Shown here piece by piece: positions 5,143 to 6,017 of a stretch of DNA of 6,017 nucleotides. Position 1 is the first letter of the stretch. Every line of letters starts with the position of its first letter. Both the position numbers and the translations under genes were made by a program. Origin of the DNA: Streptomyces speibonae (lineage in GTDB: Bacteria > Actinomycetota > Actinomycetes > Streptomycetales > Streptomycetaceae); NCBI GenBank assembly GCA_000715605.1, contig KL568615.1:75209-81225 (forward strand). The letters run 5' to 3'. A model generated the notes under the pieces. That model saw only the letters and a program-made list of their open reading frames with translations, had not been told where the DNA came from and searched no databases.

Positions 5143-5194
5143 CGGCAGTCGCGTCCCCGCACCGGGGCCGCCGAGCAGAAAGGCACGTTGACGG

Positions 5195-5398
5195 GTGTTC
5201 CAGGATTCCCCCATCTACGACCGACTCGTCGCGGAGTGCGGCGACGTGCCCGCACAGGTCAGAACCGAGGCCGAACGCGTGAGCAGGGAACTGGAGTCGG
5301 TCATGCGGCCCGGCTACGGCCCGGGCCCCGACCGGCCGCAGTCACCGGGCAACGGCTGGCAGCGCACCGCCATGCTGCCCGGACCGCGGTCGCGCTGA
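5195..5398 (+). CDS. Small charged protein of unknown function
   Basis: A 67-residue protein starting (M)FQDSPIYDRLVAECGDVPAQV. Residues about 19-37 form a charged helix (QVRTEAERVSRELESVMRP), and the last 28 or so are rich in Pro, Gly and Arg and probably disordered. It has no signal peptide, membrane segment or known catalytic motif. The sequence reads as real protein (balanced composition, helix periodicity), and I recall similar short DSPIY...GDVPAQVR proteins in Streptomyces, without a function. An in-frame TGA at 5189-5191 excludes any longer start. The GTG at 5195 is preceded by AGAAAGG at a rather long 11-base spacing. It is convergent with the ATP-grasp gene, 15 bases apart, and shares a terminator hairpin with it. 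It has no Thr/Glu/Asp-rich core, so it is not an obvious graspetide precursor. Confidence 0.65.
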   Translation: MFQDSPIYDRLVAECGDVPAQVRTEAERVSRELESVMRPGYGPGPDRPQSPGNGWQRTAMLPGPRSR

Positions 5399-5403
5399 CC
5401 CCC

Positions 5404-5430
5404 GCACCACGGTTCACCGCACCGTGGTGC
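5404..5430. terminator. Bidirectional terminator hairpin with a perfect 10-bp stem
   Basis: GCACCACGGT (5404-5413) is the exact reverse complement of ACCGTGGTGC (5421-5430), with a seven-base loop. It begins five bases after the stop of the small-protein gene. The loop contains the stop codon of the ATP-grasp gene (5414-5416), and the right arm lies within its last codons. A symmetric stem works from both directions, as expected between convergent genes. No T tract is present on either strand. Confidence 0.7.
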
Positions 5431-6017
5431 TCGCCCCGTTGAGTTCCGCGGGCTCCTCGGGAATGGGACGGGACAGCCACTCCGCTATGGTCCGCGCGAT
5501 CGGCTGTTCCGTCTCCACCTCGACGAACCCGAACTGCCCCGACTGATTGCACTCCAGGAACCACCACATCCCGTCGGCGTCCTCGGCGAAGTCGAAAGCC
5601 CCGTACGCCAGTTCGGCCTGGCTCATGTACGTGTGGACGGCCTCGGCGGTGCGCGCCGGGACCTCCACCGGCTCCCAGGGTGACCCCGGCGCGGCGAAAC
5701 GCACATCCACGTCGTCCGGGTCCGCGTCCGGTGCCGTCGCCTTACGGGCCGCCAGCAGCCGTTCGCCCACCACGGTCAGCCGGATGTCGGCCCGCTTGGC
5801 GATCCGCCGTTGCAGCAGCGTCGGCCCGTACGCCACCGCGGAGAAGTCCGTGTCCGGCGCGACCCGGCTGGTCGGCACGGCCCTCGGCGGATCCTGCGGA
5901 TGCGCCCCCGACACCGGCTTGACCACCAGGTCGGGGAAACGCTCGGCGAACTCCCGCGCCGCGCGCGGGAACGTGGTGATCACCGTGGCCGGCACGGGCA
6001 GGCCGCAGCGCTGGGCT
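5414..6017 (-). CDS. tgmB: ATP-grasp ribosomal peptide maturase (graspetide/SAV_5884-type), C-terminal part (5' end outside window)
   Basis: The last 200 residues are visible; the frame is open to the right edge and a full protein would be about 310-330 residues. Visible order: AQRCGLPVPATVITTFPRAA (typical of the lead into the central ATP-grasp domain), VVKPVSG with the nucleotide-binding lysine, YGPTLLQRRIAKRADIRLTVVG with the DIR motif, AELAYGAFDFAED, and GMWWFLECNQSGQFGFVE. In the last, Glu and Asn of ECN should bind the Mg ions of ATP. The ECNQSGQF signature and overall order match RimK/MvdC-like maturases that activate Asp or Glu side chains of a precursor peptide with ATP to form ester or amide crosslinks. 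The GTG at 5995 is an internal valine, not the start. The precursor should lie upstream, beyond 6017. The enzyme class is firm; the SAV_5884/TgmB subgroup is probable. Confidence 0.82.
   Translation of the reverse strand, partial: AQRCGLPVPATVITTFPRAAREFAERFPDLVVKPVSGAHPQDPPRAVPTSRVAPDTDFSAVAYGPTLLQRRIAKRADIRLTVVGERLLAARKATAPDADPDDVDVRFAAPGSPWEPVEVPARTAEAVHTYMSQAELAYGAFDFAEDADGMWWFLECNQSGQFGFVEVETEQPIARTIAEWLSRPIPEEPAELNGASTTVR

Noticed and set aside
5195..5398. Small protein as the graspetide precursor of the ATP-grasp enzyme
   Set aside because: It lacks a Thr/Ser plus Asp/Glu-rich core, sits downstream and convergent rather than upstream in the same operon, and ends in a Pro/Arg tail.
5188..5442. 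84-residue plus-strand frame overlapping the small charged protein
   Set aside because: It starts at a TTG and gives Arg/Pro-rich text. The frame beginning at 5195 is much more protein-like.

Overview
The window looks like chromosomal DNA of a high-GC actinobacterium, most likely Streptomyces. GC is very high throughout and rises at third codon positions in the real genes. GTG starts are frequent, and several proteins match families typical of Streptomyces (a DUF5133-like protein, a GlxA-type AraC regulator, a SAV_5884-type ATP-grasp peptide maturase). I see no rRNA, tRNA, CRISPR array, transposase or prophage gene.

Layout, left to right. (1) 1-458, minus: N-terminal half of a Gfo/Idh/MocA oxidoreductase, cut by the left edge, with a TTGACA-type promoter before it. 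(2) 591-1004, minus: a complete PhnB-like VOC-superfamily protein with a near-ideal ribosome binding site. (3) 1005-1223: a divergent control region with a 7-bp-arm inverted repeat. (4) 1224-2081, plus: a complete aldo/keto reductase. (5) 2082-3109: about 1 kb without a credible gene, packed with degenerate GC-rich direct repeats. (6) 3110-3373, plus: a small DUF5133-like protein preceded by a TATGAT -10 box and a 16-bp imperfect palindrome at the predicted transcription start. (7) 3388-4359, minus: a GlxA-type transcription regulator (DJ-1/PfpI domain plus AraC HTH). (8) 4558-5031, plus: a four-helix membrane protein divergent from the regulator and probably its target. (9) 5195-5398, plus: a small charged protein of unknown function. 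(10) 5414-6017, minus: C-terminal 200 residues of an ATP-grasp ribosomal peptide maturase, cut by the right edge. A perfect 10-bp hairpin between (9) and (10) probably terminates transcription from both sides.

The genes do not form one pathway. They are mostly single-gene units in convergent or divergent pairs. The clearest functional pairing is the GlxA-type regulator with the divergent membrane protein. The most interesting lead is the ATP-grasp fragment: its relatives make graspetides (RiPPs with side-chain ester or amide crosslinks), so a precursor gene and perhaps a methyltransferase gene are expected just beyond the right edge. The second lead is the repeat field at about 2211-2773. Nothing in the window by itself proves a new system.
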